Shown piece after piece: positions 8,133 to 14,891 of a stretch of DNA of 15,008 nt. The position numbers and the translations under genes are program-made. Numbering within the stretch: the stretch's first letter is position 1; each line of letters begins with the position of its first letter. The stretch is taken from assembly GCA_045543455.1 (NCBI GenBank), contig JAZQMK010000100.1, positions 1-15,008 of the forward strand. Reading direction: 5' to 3'. A model generated the notes under the pieces. That model was not told where the DNA came from, searched no databases, and saw nothing but the letters and a program-made list of their open reading frames with translations. The DNA is from SIG291 sp045543455 (GTDB taxonomy: Bacteria > Bacillota > Clostridia > Lachnospirales > Lachnospiraceae).

Positions 8133-8159
8133 AAAAAGCTCCGAATACGGAGCTTTTTT
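8133..8159. terminator. Bidirectional rho-independent terminator
   Basis: AAAAAGCTCCG (8133-8143), loop AATA, CGGAGCTTTTT (8148-8158). The stem is GC-rich at its top and flanked by A on the left and T on the right, so it works in both directions. It lies 4 nt after the rel-operon end and 4 nt from the end of the convergent DUF1294 gene. Confidence 0.92.
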
Positions 8160-8163
8160 ATGT

Positions 8164-8454
8164 TTACATTAAAAATAAAAATGCAAATATTAAAAGTGTA
8201 TATTCTACAACCATTATAACTGGAAAGCCGATTGCAAAATACCAGTGTTTTGTTTTGTGTCTGAATACCTGCATTCCTAAAACACCACCGAGACCGCCTA
8301 AAAGACAGACTGGTAAAAATAAAGATTTTTCAGGTATTCTCCATTTACCTTTTGCTGCGTAGTTTTTGTCAAGTCCCATCATAATGAATGCAATAATATT
8401 AATTACCACAAAATAGGCAATAAAAATCATTGCTGGTAAAGATAGATTTGGCAT
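8164..8454 (-). CDS. DUF1294 family small membrane protein
   Basis: 96 residues, the usual size for DUF1294. The family signature is clear: MGLDKNYAAKGKWRIPE (residues 26-42), LGGLGGVLGMQVFRHKTKHW (52-71). Three hydrophobic stretches (about 6-26, 46-60 and 72-95) make it an integral membrane protein. The family's function is not known. It is the only clear gene on the minus strand in this window. CAAAGGAGA at 8461-8469 (minus strand) is a good ribosome site for ATG 8454. A minus-strand TATAAT occurs at 8486-8491, but its -35 (TTTTCC) is poor, so the promoter is uncertain. Confidence 0.92.
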   Translation of the reverse strand: MPNLSLPAMIFIAYFVVINIIAFIMMGLDKNYAAKGKWRIPEKSLFLPVCLLGGLGGVLGMQVFRHKTKHWYFAIGFPVIMVVEYTLLIFAFLFLM

Positions 8455-8518
8455 ATACTTTCTCCTTTGTATAAAATGTAATATTATTATAACATATAAT
8501 CTGTTTTAGGAAAAGTAC

Positions 8519-8546
8519 TTGAAAGTAGAAAAGTTTGTGTTATAAT
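8519..8546 (+). promoter_or_regulatory. Extended -10 promoter for glyA
   Basis: TTGAAA (8519-8524), 16 bp, then TATAAT (8541-8546) preceded by TG one base upstream (TGTTATAAT), an extended -10. The predicted start near 8553 gives a leader of about 30 nt, too short for a riboswitch. No PurR or glycine riboswitch sequence is seen. Confidence 0.8.
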
Positions 8547-8584
8547 GATATTTAGTATAATTATGAAAAAATGGAGGTACATTT

Positions 8585-9823
8585 ATGTATTCATACGATG
8601 AAGTATTGGGATATGACCCAGAAGTTGCAAGTGCGATAAGTGATGAGATTGGCAGACAGAACAGCCACATTGAGCTTATAGCTTCAGAGAATTTTGTAAG
8701 TAAAGCTGTTATGGCAGCTATGGGTAGTCCATTAACTAATAAATATGCAGAAGGTTATCCTGCAAAGCGTTACTACGGCGGATGCGAATATGTTGACGTA
8801 GTTGAAAACTTAGCAATTGAGAGAGCTAAGAAGTTATTTGGATGTGAATATGTTAACGTTCAGCCACACTCAGGTGCTCAGGCTAATATGGCAGTTCAAT
8901 TTGCTATGGTTAAGCCAGGCGAGACAATTATGGGTATGAACCTTGCACATGGTGGACATTTAACACATGGTTCTCCAGCTAATATGTCAGGTACATACTA
9001 CAACATCGTACCATACGGTGTTAATGATGAAGGTTTCATCGATTATGACGAGGTATTAAGAATTGCAAAGGAGTGCCAGCCAAAGCTTATTATTGCAGGT
9101 GCTTCAGCTTATGCAAGAGCTATAGATTTCAAGAAGTTTAGAGAGATTGCTGACGAAGTTGGCGCATACTTAATGGTAGATATGGCACACATCGCAGGTC
9201 TTGTAGCTGCAGGCTTACATATGAGCCCAATCCCTTATGCAGATGTTGTTACAACAACAACACATAAGACATTAAGAGGACCAAGAGGTGGTATGATTTT
9301 AGCAAGTGCTGAAAGCGCAGCTAAGTTTAACTTCAACAAGGCAGTATTCCCTGGTATTCAGGGTGGTCCTTTAATGCATGTTATCGCAGCTAAGGCGGTA
9401 TGCTTCAAGGAAGCATTAGATGACAGCTTTAAGGTATATGCACAGAACATCATTGATAATGCACAAGCATTAGCTAAGGGCTTAACAAGCAGAGGTTTTG
9501 ATCTTGTATCTGGTGGTACAGACAACCACTTAATGTTAGTTAACCTTCTTAACAAGGGTGTTACAGGTAAGGAAGTAGAAAAGTTACTTGATACAGTTAA
9601 TATTACATGTAACAAGAACACAATTCCTAACGACCCAGCTTCACCATTTGTAACAAGTGGTATCAGACTTGGTACAGCAGCTATTACAACACGTGGATTT
9701 ATGCCAGCTGATATGGATGTTGTTGCTCAGGCAATCGCCCTTGCAGTTGAAGATGTAGAAAAGAACAAGGAAGAAGCAATGGCTTTAGTTAAGTCATTAA
9801 CAGACAAGTATCCATTGTATTAA
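8585..9823 (+). CDS. glyA: Serine hydroxymethyltransferase
   Basis: PLP enzyme that interconverts serine and glycine with transfer of a one-carbon unit to tetrahydrofolate; cytoplasmic. Diagnostic segments: IELIASENFVS (29-39), NKYAEGYPAKRYYGG (52-66), NVQPHSGAQAN (91-101), VDMAHIAGL (198-206) and the PLP-lysine motif TTTTHKTLRGPRGG, with the Schiff-base lysine at K228. The 412-residue length is standard. GGAGG at 8573-8577 lies 7 nt before the ATG. It is monocistronic by its own promoter and a hairpin after the stop. Its codon use is visibly more C-ending (AAC, TAC, ATC) than its neighbours, as expected for a highly expressed gene. Confidence 0.98.
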   Translation: MYSYDEVLGYDPEVASAISDEIGRQNSHIELIASENFVSKAVMAAMGSPLTNKYAEGYPAKRYYGGCEYVDVVENLAIERAKKLFGCEYVNVQPHSGAQANMAVQFAMVKPGETIMGMNLAHGGHLTHGSPANMSGTYYNIVPYGVNDEGFIDYDEVLRIAKECQPKLIIAGASAYARAIDFKKFREIADEVGAYLMVDMAHIAGLVAAGLHMSPIPYADVVTTTTHKTLRGPRGGMILASAESAAKFNFNKAVFPGIQGGPLMHVIAAKAVCFKEALDDSFKVYAQNIIDNAQALAKGLTSRGFDLVSGGTDNHLMLVNLLNKGVTGKEVEKLLDTVNITCNKNTIPNDPASPFVTSGIRLGTAAITTRGFMPADMDVVAQAIALAVEDVEKNKEEAMALVKSLTDKYPLY

Positions 9824-9845
9824 TTGAAAAAATTGGTTATAATTA

Positions 9846-9874
9846 AAGGGCAACATACTTGGTATGTTGCCCTT
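9846..9874 (+). terminator. Terminator-like hairpin after glyA
   Basis: AAGGGCAACATAC (9846-9858) pairs perfectly with GTATGTTGCCCTT (9862-9874) around TTG. A 13-bp stem 22 nt after the glyA stop is almost certainly a terminator, although the tail is ATATATTATATTATT rather than a clean T run, so some read-through into the next gene is possible. Confidence 0.75.
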
Positions 9875-9915
9875 ATATATTATATTATTATTGTTATAGA
9901 AAAATGGAGGATATT

Positions 9916-10575
9916 ATGATAACTTACGAAACAATTAGAGACAACGAGATAGTAAACAACTACATTAACATGGGTAATGAGGTATTGGGTGTTATGGGGT
10001 ATACTGAACATTCAGTAGCTCATGCAGGAAAGGTTGCTAATACAGCAGCAGATATTTTGGGGATTTTAGGTTATTCACAGAGAGAAAAGGAGTTAGCTAA
10101 GATTGCAGGATATATGCATGATATAGGTAATTCTGTTAATAGAGTTGACCATGCACAGTCAGGTGCTTTAATGGCATTTAAGATACTTAGTGATATGAAT
10201 ATGGACCCTAAGGAAATCGCTATGATAATAGCAGCAATAGGCAACCATGATGAGAAGACAGGAACAGCTGTAAGTCCAGTATCGGCAGCAGTTATAATCG
10301 CAGATAAAACAGATGTTAGAAGAAATCGTGTACGTAATCGTCATCAAAACAGCTTTGACATCCACGACAGAGTTAACTATGCAGCAGTCGCTTCAAAACT
10401 TACAGTTAATGCTGAGGACAAGACTATTCAATTAGACATTGAATTGGATGATGAAATCTGTTCAGTAATGGATTATTTTGAAATCTTTTTAGAAAGAATG
10501 CTTATGTGTAGAAGAGCAGCGGAGTTACTTGGTTGTAGTTTTAAGATGAGAGCAAATGGGAATAAGATAGTGTAA
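9916..10575 (+). CDS. HD-domain phosphohydrolase-like protein
   Basis: 219 residues. A metal-binding HD fold is visible: HAGKVA (H36), YMHDIGN (H68-D69), DHAQSG (H79), NHDEKTG (H111-D112) and IIADKTDVRRNR (D130). This fits the HD superfamily of metal-dependent phosphohydrolases, but there is no GYP signature and the substrate is unknown. The C-terminal ~70 residues (DKTIQLDIELDDE, FEIFLERM) look like a small alpha/beta tail. Start ATG 9916 is fixed by TGGAGG at 9905-9910; the frame is open farther upstream through the glyA hairpin, but that has no ribosome site. No terminator follows, so transcription may continue into the agr-type regulator genes. Confidence 0.85.
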   Translation: MITYETIRDNEIVNNYINMGNEVLGVMGYTEHSVAHAGKVANTAADILGILGYSQREKELAKIAGYMHDIGNSVNRVDHAQSGALMAFKILSDMNMDPKEIAMIIAAIGNHDEKTGTAVSPVSAAVIIADKTDVRRNRVRNRHQNSFDIHDRVNYAAVASKLTVNAEDKTIQLDIELDDEICSVMDYFEIFLERMLMCRRAAELLGCSFKMRANGNKIV

Positions 10576-10613
10576 GAATAATTAAAAAACTACTATAAGA
10601 GGAAGAGATATTA

Positions 10614-11336
10614 ATGATAACATTTGCGATATGCGATGATGAAATACAAGAAACTAGCGAATTAGGAAAAATGCTAGTGAATGCAATAATTACAGAATTT
10701 GAAAACCAAAAGACTTTTGATGAAGATTGTAGGTGTATATTTTATACCTCAGGTAAAGACCTAGTAAATGCAATTTTAATTGATTCAATAGATTTTGCAT
10801 TCATTGATATTGAATGTGGAGAAGCTAAAGGATATGATATAGCAAGAGAAATATTGAAAATAAATAAAAATATAGGAATTATATATATCACAAATCATAT
10901 GAAGTATTTAATTCAGTCTTTTGGTTGTAGAATTTTGGGTTTTGTGCATAAAGGGAAAATATATGAAGATATGTTCTTGCCAATGACTAAAGTCATAGAA
11001 GTGATAGAAGAATATAAAAATGTTATAGAAGTTATTTGTAAAGGTGTTTCGAAGACTATCAGTATAAATAACATTATAGTTATTGAAGTGTTTAAACATG
11101 AATTAGCAATGAATGTTTCTAATGAAATAATACGATTTAGAGCACAACTTATAGAATATGAAAATAGATTAAAACCATATAGATTTGTAAAAATATCAAG
11201 AAATACACTTATTAATTGTGCTCATATTATTGAAGTTAATAATGAAAGTGTAACTATGAGTAATGGGACTTCTTATTATGTAAGTCGTAGAAAGATGACA
11301 CAACTTAAAAAGCATCTGAAAGGTGGTGCGATATGA
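10614..11336 (+). CDS. LytTR-type response regulator (AgrA-like)
   Basis: 240-residue DNA-binding response regulator. Receiver domain (1-~125): acidic pocket D8-D9, phosphoacceptor D65 in FAFIDIE, T93 in YITNH and K113 in FVHKGK. The C-terminal LytTR domain (about 135-236) shows the typical ISINNIIVIEV, KPYRFVKISRNTLIN and YVSRRKMTQLKKHL segments. LytTR regulators bind paired direct repeats just upstream of -35 boxes, and a matching pair lies at 12622-12661 before agrB. It overlaps the kinase gene by 4 bp (ATGA), so the two are translationally coupled. AGAGGAAG at 10598-10605 serves the start. No clear promoter of its own is visible in the 38 bp upstream. Confidence 0.94.
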   Translation: MITFAICDDEIQETSELGKMLVNAIITEFENQKTFDEDCRCIFYTSGKDLVNAILIDSIDFAFIDIECGEAKGYDIAREILKINKNIGIIYITNHMKYLIQSFGCRILGFVHKGKIYEDMFLPMTKVIEVIEEYKNVIEVICKGVSKTISINNIIVIEVFKHELAMNVSNEIIRFRAQLIEYENRLKPYRFVKISRNTLINCAHIIEVNNESVTMSNGTSYYVSRRKMTQLKKHLKGGAI

Positions 11337-12673
11337 CATATATAATTGTAGAATTTTTGGTTAATCTTTTGCAAAGTTATATGGTAACGAATTTCTTAAT
11401 AAAAGGTTTAGGGGCAAAAAATAAAAGCGAATTTTTGGTAAAAGAATATCTGGTAGGCATTCTGTTAACTTTAGTATATTTAGAGATTTTAAATCGAATA
11501 GTGTTTTTTGAAAGTATAGGTATCTTTACATATTTAATAATTTCATTGATATTTAGTGCTGTATTTTTGAATGGCAGTATTATAGAAAAATTGTTTTATA
11601 ATTTTATAATGCTTGCAGGTATCGTATTTGCATCACTTTTAGGTGGAGGTATAGTGGGAGTATTATCAGGACTGGACTATTTAAGCGCTATGGAATTCAA
11701 TACTGTTAGTAGATATATAGCAATAGTATTAGTTCAGATTGTTTTATATGTATTATATTGGATAATATTAAAAACGAAAACAATGTTTAATTTTAGCAAT
11801 TCAAAATACAATAAAGCAGTATGTGTTATTCCGTTAGTGTCTGTAGTTATATGTTGTCTTATATTATATAGAGAAAATCAAAGTTATACAACTCACGTAA
11901 TTTATACAATGATATCAATAATTGGAATTTTTATTGTGAATGTTGTAAATGTAGTACTTTTAACAATAGAACATAAAGTATACACACAAGCGATAAATGA
12001 TAAAATATTGCTAAATGCATATAAGCAATTAGAAAGTGATTTAGATTCAATAAAAGATATAAAAGAAGAGAATAGTAAATTTAGACATGAAATCAATAAC
12101 ATATTAACTGTATTAAAGGAACTGTTAGATAATAATAAAACTGGAGAAGCAAGTGTTTTTTTGTCAGAATTCGTATCTACTCAAAAAATGAAAAATAATG
12201 ATATAATTTGCACAGATAATGTAATATTGAACTATTTATTAAATAGAAAAGCTTCACAGTGTTATGAAATGGGTATTGAATCACGATATATTATAAACGG
12301 AACAATAGAAGGAATACAAGATATTGATTTATATATTTTGTTAGAGAATTTGATAGATAATGCTATTGAAGCTAGTCTAAAAAGCGTAAGCCCTAAAATT
12401 GAAGTAAACATAACTTTTATCGAGTCAGAAATAAATATAGAAATCAGTAATACTATAAAAGAGAATTGTGGTGAGATTACAATTAATACATCCACCACAA
12501 AAAATGATAAAAAAACCCATGGATATGGGTTGAAAAATGTACAGGATATAGTCCAAAAATATGAAGGCAACATAGTGTATAAAAATAGAGGAAATATCTA
12601 TTGTATATGCAAAGTTGCTCTCAAAAAACGACCATTCGTGCCAAAAAACGACCGTTCGTGCCAAACGTATTGA
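11333..12673 (+). CDS. GHKL sensor histidine kinase (AgrC-like)
   Basis: 446 residues, the presumed receptor for the peptide made by AgrBD. Six to seven membrane segments fill residues 1-212 (about 3-22, 38-57, 62-80, 88-112, 125-146, 162-179, 189-212). A coiled linker follows, then the phosphoacceptor box FRHEINNILT (H252), the N box LENLIDNAIEA (N339, D342-N343) and the G box HGYGLKNV (396-403). These are the features of AgrC/GHKL kinases rather than the classical HisKA type. The last 18 residues (ALKKRPFVPKNDRSCQTY, 429-446) run past the ATPase fold and are unusual: the DNA encoding them is the 20-bp direct repeat that makes up the probable LytTR operator. The TGA stop lies inside the -35 box of the agrB promoter. 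Confidence 0.93.
   Translation: MTYIIVEFLVNLLQSYMVTNFLIKGLGAKNKSEFLVKEYLVGILLTLVYLEILNRIVFFESIGIFTYLIISLIFSAVFLNGSIIEKLFYNFIMLAGIVFASLLGGGIVGVLSGLDYLSAMEFNTVSRYIAIVLVQIVLYVLYWIILKTKTMFNFSNSKYNKAVCVIPLVSVVICCLILYRENQSYTTHVIYTMISIIGIFIVNVVNVVLLTIEHKVYTQAINDKILLNAYKQLESDLDSIKDIKEENSKFRHEINNILTVLKELLDNNKTGEASVFLSEFVSTQKMKNNDIICTDNVILNYLLNRKASQCYEMGIESRYIINGTIEGIQDIDLYILLENLIDNAIEASLKSVSPKIEVNITFIESEINIEISNTIKENCGEITINTSTTKNDKKTHGYGLKNVQDIVQKYEGNIVYKNRGNIYCICKVALKKRPFVPKNDRSCQTY
12622..12661 (+). promoter_or_regulatory. Probable LytTR operator: two 20-bp direct repeats
   Basis: Units 12622-12641 and 12642-12661 differ at one base (19 of 20). Each carries a 9-mer, ACCATTCGT (12631-12639) and ACCGTTCGT (12651-12659). 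The second fits the published LytTR consensus [TA][AC][CA]GTTN[AG][TG] at every position, the first at all but one. The 20-bp period puts both on one face of the helix, and the second ends 10 bp before the -35. A partial third unit (CAAACGT, 12662-12668) follows. Only this one pair was found in the window. Confidence 0.75.
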
Positions 12674-12697
12674 AATTAAAAATTAATCAGTTATAAT
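12670..12697 (+). promoter_or_regulatory. Promoter of agrB and the genes behind it
   Basis: TTGAAA (12670-12675), 16 bp, TATAAT (12692-12697). A second TATAAT (12703-12708) is too far from the -35 to pair with it. The -35 overlaps the kinase stop codon (12671-12673). The repeats directly upstream suggest activation by the LytTR regulator. Confidence 0.78.
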
Positions 12698-12725
12698 CAA
12701 GCTATAATCAACTTAGGAGCATCGT

Positions 12726-13316
12726 ATGATTAACAAAATAGCGGATATTATAACTGATTTTTTTATTTTTAAAAATATAATAAAGGGTAGTGAAAAAGAT
12801 ATTTATGTATATGGGTTAGACTTAATAATATCAGGTTTAGTTAGTGCGATATCAATTATAATTATTGGTTGTATTACAGGTACACTAAGTGAAGCTGTTA
12901 TATATTTGATTATTATGATTAGTATTAGGATGTATACTGGTGGATATCATGCAAATACCCACTTACAATGTACTCTTACATTTATATTATGCTATATAAT
13001 TTCATTATTAGTATTAGTAATTGAAACTAACAATTATATAATATGGACAATAAGAATATTAGCATATATAGGAGTATTAATAATTAATAAATATGCGCCA
13101 CTTGATAATGCTAATAAAAGATTAGATTATATACAGAAAAGAAAATATAGAAAAATTGGCTTGACATTATATTTAGTATTTATATTGATTGCTATTGTAA
13201 TCGATATGTTAGATTTTATAAGGAAAGATATAAGCTTATATATATATTACGTTTTAATTATCATAATAGCGCTACTGATAATTGGCGTAAGAAAGGAGAT
13301 GAAAAATAATGTTTAA
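12726..13316 (+). CDS. agrB: AgrB-type peptide-processing membrane endopeptidase
   Basis: 196-residue integral membrane cysteine protease that cuts the C-terminal tail off AgrD and closes the (thio)lactone ring. The catalytic region reads RMYTGGYHANTHLQC: H75 and C82 correspond to His77 and Cys84 of Staphylococcus aureus AgrB and keep the same spacing. Hydrophobic stretches at about 32-50, 53-67, 83-102, 107-123, 143-160 and 168-187 fit the six-segment AgrB topology, and APLDNANKRLDYIQKRKYR (from residue 124) is the typical cytoplasmic loop. TTAGGAG at 12713-12719 serves ATG 12726. Its 3' end overlaps agrD by 8 bp and carries the agrD ribosome site. Confidence 0.96.
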   Translation: MINKIADIITDFFIFKNIIKGSEKDIYVYGLDLIISGLVSAISIIIIGCITGTLSEAVIYLIIMISIRMYTGGYHANTHLQCTLTFILCYIISLLVLVIETNNYIIWTIRILAYIGVLIINKYAPLDNANKRLDYIQKRKYRKIGLTLYLVFILIAIVIDMLDFIRKDISLYIYYVLIIIIALLIIGVRKEMKNNV

Positions 13317-13431
13317 TTTTTTATTAAAATCATTAGCAGCGGCTGCAAATTGGACTGCTAGTGCATCTGTTAATTCAGCATCGTTCTTTGCTATATATCA
13401 GCCAAAAGAACCAAAAACATTAAAAAGATAA
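13309..13431 (+). CDS. agrD: AgrD-type cyclic autoinducer peptide precursor (serine-based)
   Basis: A 40-residue precursor easily missed by gene callers. It overlaps the end of agrB by 8 bp, and AAAGGAGAT at 13292-13300 serves ATG 13309. The N-terminal ~20 residues (MFNFLLKSLAAAANWTASAS) form a plausible amphipathic membrane helix. The core is VNSASFFAI and the tail YQPKEPKTLKR (30-40). The tail aligns with the HQPEEPKSLR tail of Clostridium perfringens AgrD, whose ring is CLWFT; by that alignment the ring here is S25-F26-F27-A28-I29. There is no cysteine anywhere in the peptide, so a ring would be a lactone through Ser25, as in the serine-based peptides of some staphylococci and of the Enterococcus Fsr system, rather than a thiolactone. 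The N-terminal trimming point is not predictable (S23 or A24 are options). Confidence 0.86.
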   Translation: MFNFLLKSLAAAANWTASASVNSASFFAIYQPKEPKTLKR

Positions 13432-13449
13432 TAAGTAATTAAAACACTA

Positions 13450-13491
13450 ATCAGGATTCTTGTTAATTTGTACATATGCAAGAATCCTGAT
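13450..13491 (+). other. Intergenic stem-loop between agrD and the secreted protein gene
   Basis: ATCAGGATTCTTG (13450-13462) is perfectly complementary to CAAGAATCCTGAT (13479-13491) around a 16-nt loop. There is no T run on either side, so it is not an ordinary terminator. It sits just upstream of the ribosome site (AAAGGAGG, 13501-13508) of the next gene. An RNA stability or processing element that sets different levels for agrBD and the next gene is a reasonable guess. Confidence 0.7.
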
Positions 13492-13517
13492 GACTAAGGA
13501 AAAGGAGGATGTTAATC

Positions 13518-13943
13518 ATGCCTAAAAAATTTAAGCAATTTATGAGTGCATTAGTGCTCGCAACATTAGTATTATCACTTACAGGACAGGTAGTAAAGGC
13601 AGCAACAGCATCATCTAGAAATTATGAGTTCTATTTTGATTATACAACTGGAGATCCTTATGATTATAGTGGTGATCAGCCTAAGAATAATACAAGTTAT
13701 TCACTAGTTAATTACAAATCGGGGTATCAATATTCGTATACAGCAGCAATAGTAGGACTTGATAATTCAGGATTAAGAGAAGATATAACATTAGATATGG
13801 TGCGTATATATCCAGGAACAAGTAATAATGTAGTACACAACTGGGTAAGAGAAAATGGTTTGTCAGATGCTGTTTTGCGTGGAGAGTCAGATTATGATAT
13901 TATATACGAAAGTCAGGGTACTTGGAACGCAGATGCGTATTAA
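13518..13943 (+). CDS. Small secreted Tyr-rich protein, unrecognised; candidate agr output
   Basis: 141 residues with a clear Sec signal peptide: MPKKFKQF, a hydrophobic core (9-22), and a cleavage site after VKA (about residue 28). The mature chain of ~113 residues has no cysteine, is acidic, and is rich in Tyr, Asn and Ser in its first half (YEFYFDYTTGDPYDYSGDQ, then NNTSYSLVNYKSGYQYSYT). It ends GTWNADAY. I do not recognise the family; the small size, Ser/Asn/Tyr-rich body and Trp near the end recall DUF2712-like Bacillus secreted proteins, but only loosely. Start ATG 13518 has AAAGGAGG at 13501-13508; the ATG at 13509 overlaps that site. It lies between two stem-loops in the predicted agrBD transcript, next to a possible ABC transporter, so a secreted effector or bacteriocin-like product is possible but unproven. 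Confidence 0.85.
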   Translation: MPKKFKQFMSALVLATLVLSLTGQVVKAATASSRNYEFYFDYTTGDPYDYSGDQPKNNTSYSLVNYKSGYQYSYTAAIVGLDNSGLREDITLDMVRIYPGTSNNVVHNWVRENGLSDAVLRGESDYDIIYESQGTWNADAY

Positions 13944-13954
13944 TTGAATTTAAG

Positions 13955-14006
13955 TTAATTGTAGGAAGTGAGAGTCATTGAATAGATAATCGCTTCCTGC
14001 AATTAA
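13955..14006 (+). other. Intergenic stem-loop after the secreted protein gene
   Basis: TTAATTGTAGGAAGTG (13955-13970) pairs with CGCTTCCTGCAATTAA (13991-14006) around a 20-nt loop. Two of the 16 pairs are G-U only in the plus-strand RNA, which hints that the RNA, not the DNA, is what is selected. No T run follows. With 13450-13491 it brackets the secreted-protein gene. Confidence 0.7.
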
Positions 14007-14027
14007 TAGAATGTAGGTGAAATTTGT

Positions 14028-14891
14028 ATGAATAAGTATATAAAAACAATTATATCCATTATATGTATATTATCTCTCATTGTGTCTATTGTAGTTGTTG
14101 TAAAAAATAAAATGCCTAAAAAAAAGGAAGAAATAACAACTACAGGTGTTAATAATACTCTAGCTCAAACAGATGCTAATGAAGAAAGTCTTCCAAGGCT
14201 TATCACAGATAGTGATGGTATAGTAAAAGGCATTTTAGCCCCTTCACAGATTATTACTGATACAAGTGGGCCTATTGCTTTGCTAAATAGAAAAGTGGAA
14301 ACTGAATTTGTAGTAAGTGATGCGATTATAAGCAGGGAGCTTAAGCATTCTCCTGCTATTGAGGAAGATATAGAGAGAGTTCGTAATAGGATGATAAGAG
14401 ATTATAGTGAAAGTATAAATGTTGTTTATGAAGAAGATGTTGAAACTTTTAAGGAAGGCATAGCTTTTTATGTATATTTTACTGTAACTATAAAAAATAT
14501 AAATGATTCAGAAGCTTATTTGAATCCAAGTAATATAGAGCTAGCTTCAATTAATTACAAAGATGAAAGCTATGTGGCTATGGAGTGTGTGGGGTATAAC
14601 TCAAGACCAGAATACAAGAAATATGGCTTTTTAAATTATGCATTATATCATCATTGTATAGGTGGGATTGATTATATTGTAGATGGAAATAAGTTTGGGC
14701 AGACTTATAATTATAAACCGGGAGAAAGCTTGAATGCAGAGGTAATTCTTGCGGTTCCAGAAGAAGATATAAAGAATGATTGCTTGTATATATATTATTC
14801 ATTTGGCAAAGTATTTAATAGGGCTGTAAAGGACACTGATTATAGGTTTATTAAACTTAATCTAACAAACAGAGGTGATTACTTTGAATAA
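14028..14891 (+). CDS. Membrane-anchored extracellular protein, function unknown
   Basis: 287 residues. One N-terminal membrane segment (about 5-25) followed by the basic stretch KNKMPKKKEE (26-35) and a Thr/Asn-rich linker leads to a ~230-residue domain. It has no lipobox cysteine, so it is an anchored rather than a lipid-modified protein, and its orientation is inferred. The second half looks like an all-beta, Ig-like fold of the DUF4352 sort: YFTVTIKNINDSEAYLNPSNIEL, then YKPGESLNAEVILAVPEEDIK and the closing strand FIKLNLTN. That resemblance is only by eye. TAGGTGA at 14014-14020 serves ATG 14028. Its 3' end carries the ribosome site of the next gene and overlaps it by 8 bp. It could be an accessory or self-protection component for the neighbouring secreted protein and transporter. 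Confidence 0.8.
   Translation: MNKYIKTIISIICILSLIVSIVVVVKNKMPKKKEEITTTGVNNTLAQTDANEESLPRLITDSDGIVKGILAPSQIITDTSGPIALLNRKVETEFVVSDAIISRELKHSPAIEEDIERVRNRMIRDYSESINVVYEEDVETFKEGIAFYVYFTVTIKNINDSEAYLNPSNIELASINYKDESYVAMECVGYNSRPEYKKYGFLNYALYHHCIGGIDYIVDGNKFGQTYNYKPGESLNAEVILAVPEEDIKNDCLYIYYSFGKVFNRAVKDTDYRFIKLNLTNRGDYFE

Noticed and set aside
9824..9843. TTGAAA followed by TATAAT just after glyA
   Set aside because: The spacer is only 8 bp, too short for a sigma-A promoter.
9859..9915. Upstream extension of the HD-domain gene (19 extra codons)
   Set aside because: It would start inside the glyA hairpin with no ribosome site; ATG 9916 has TGGAGG at the right distance.
12622..12661. Tandem repeat as a simple slippage artefact
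   Set aside because: The match to the LytTR consensus, the 20-bp period and the exact placement before a strong promoter argue for an operator.
13450..13491. Rho-independent terminator after agrD
   Set aside because: The stem is perfect, but the 16-nt loop is large and the following bases are GACTAAGGAAAAGG with no T run.
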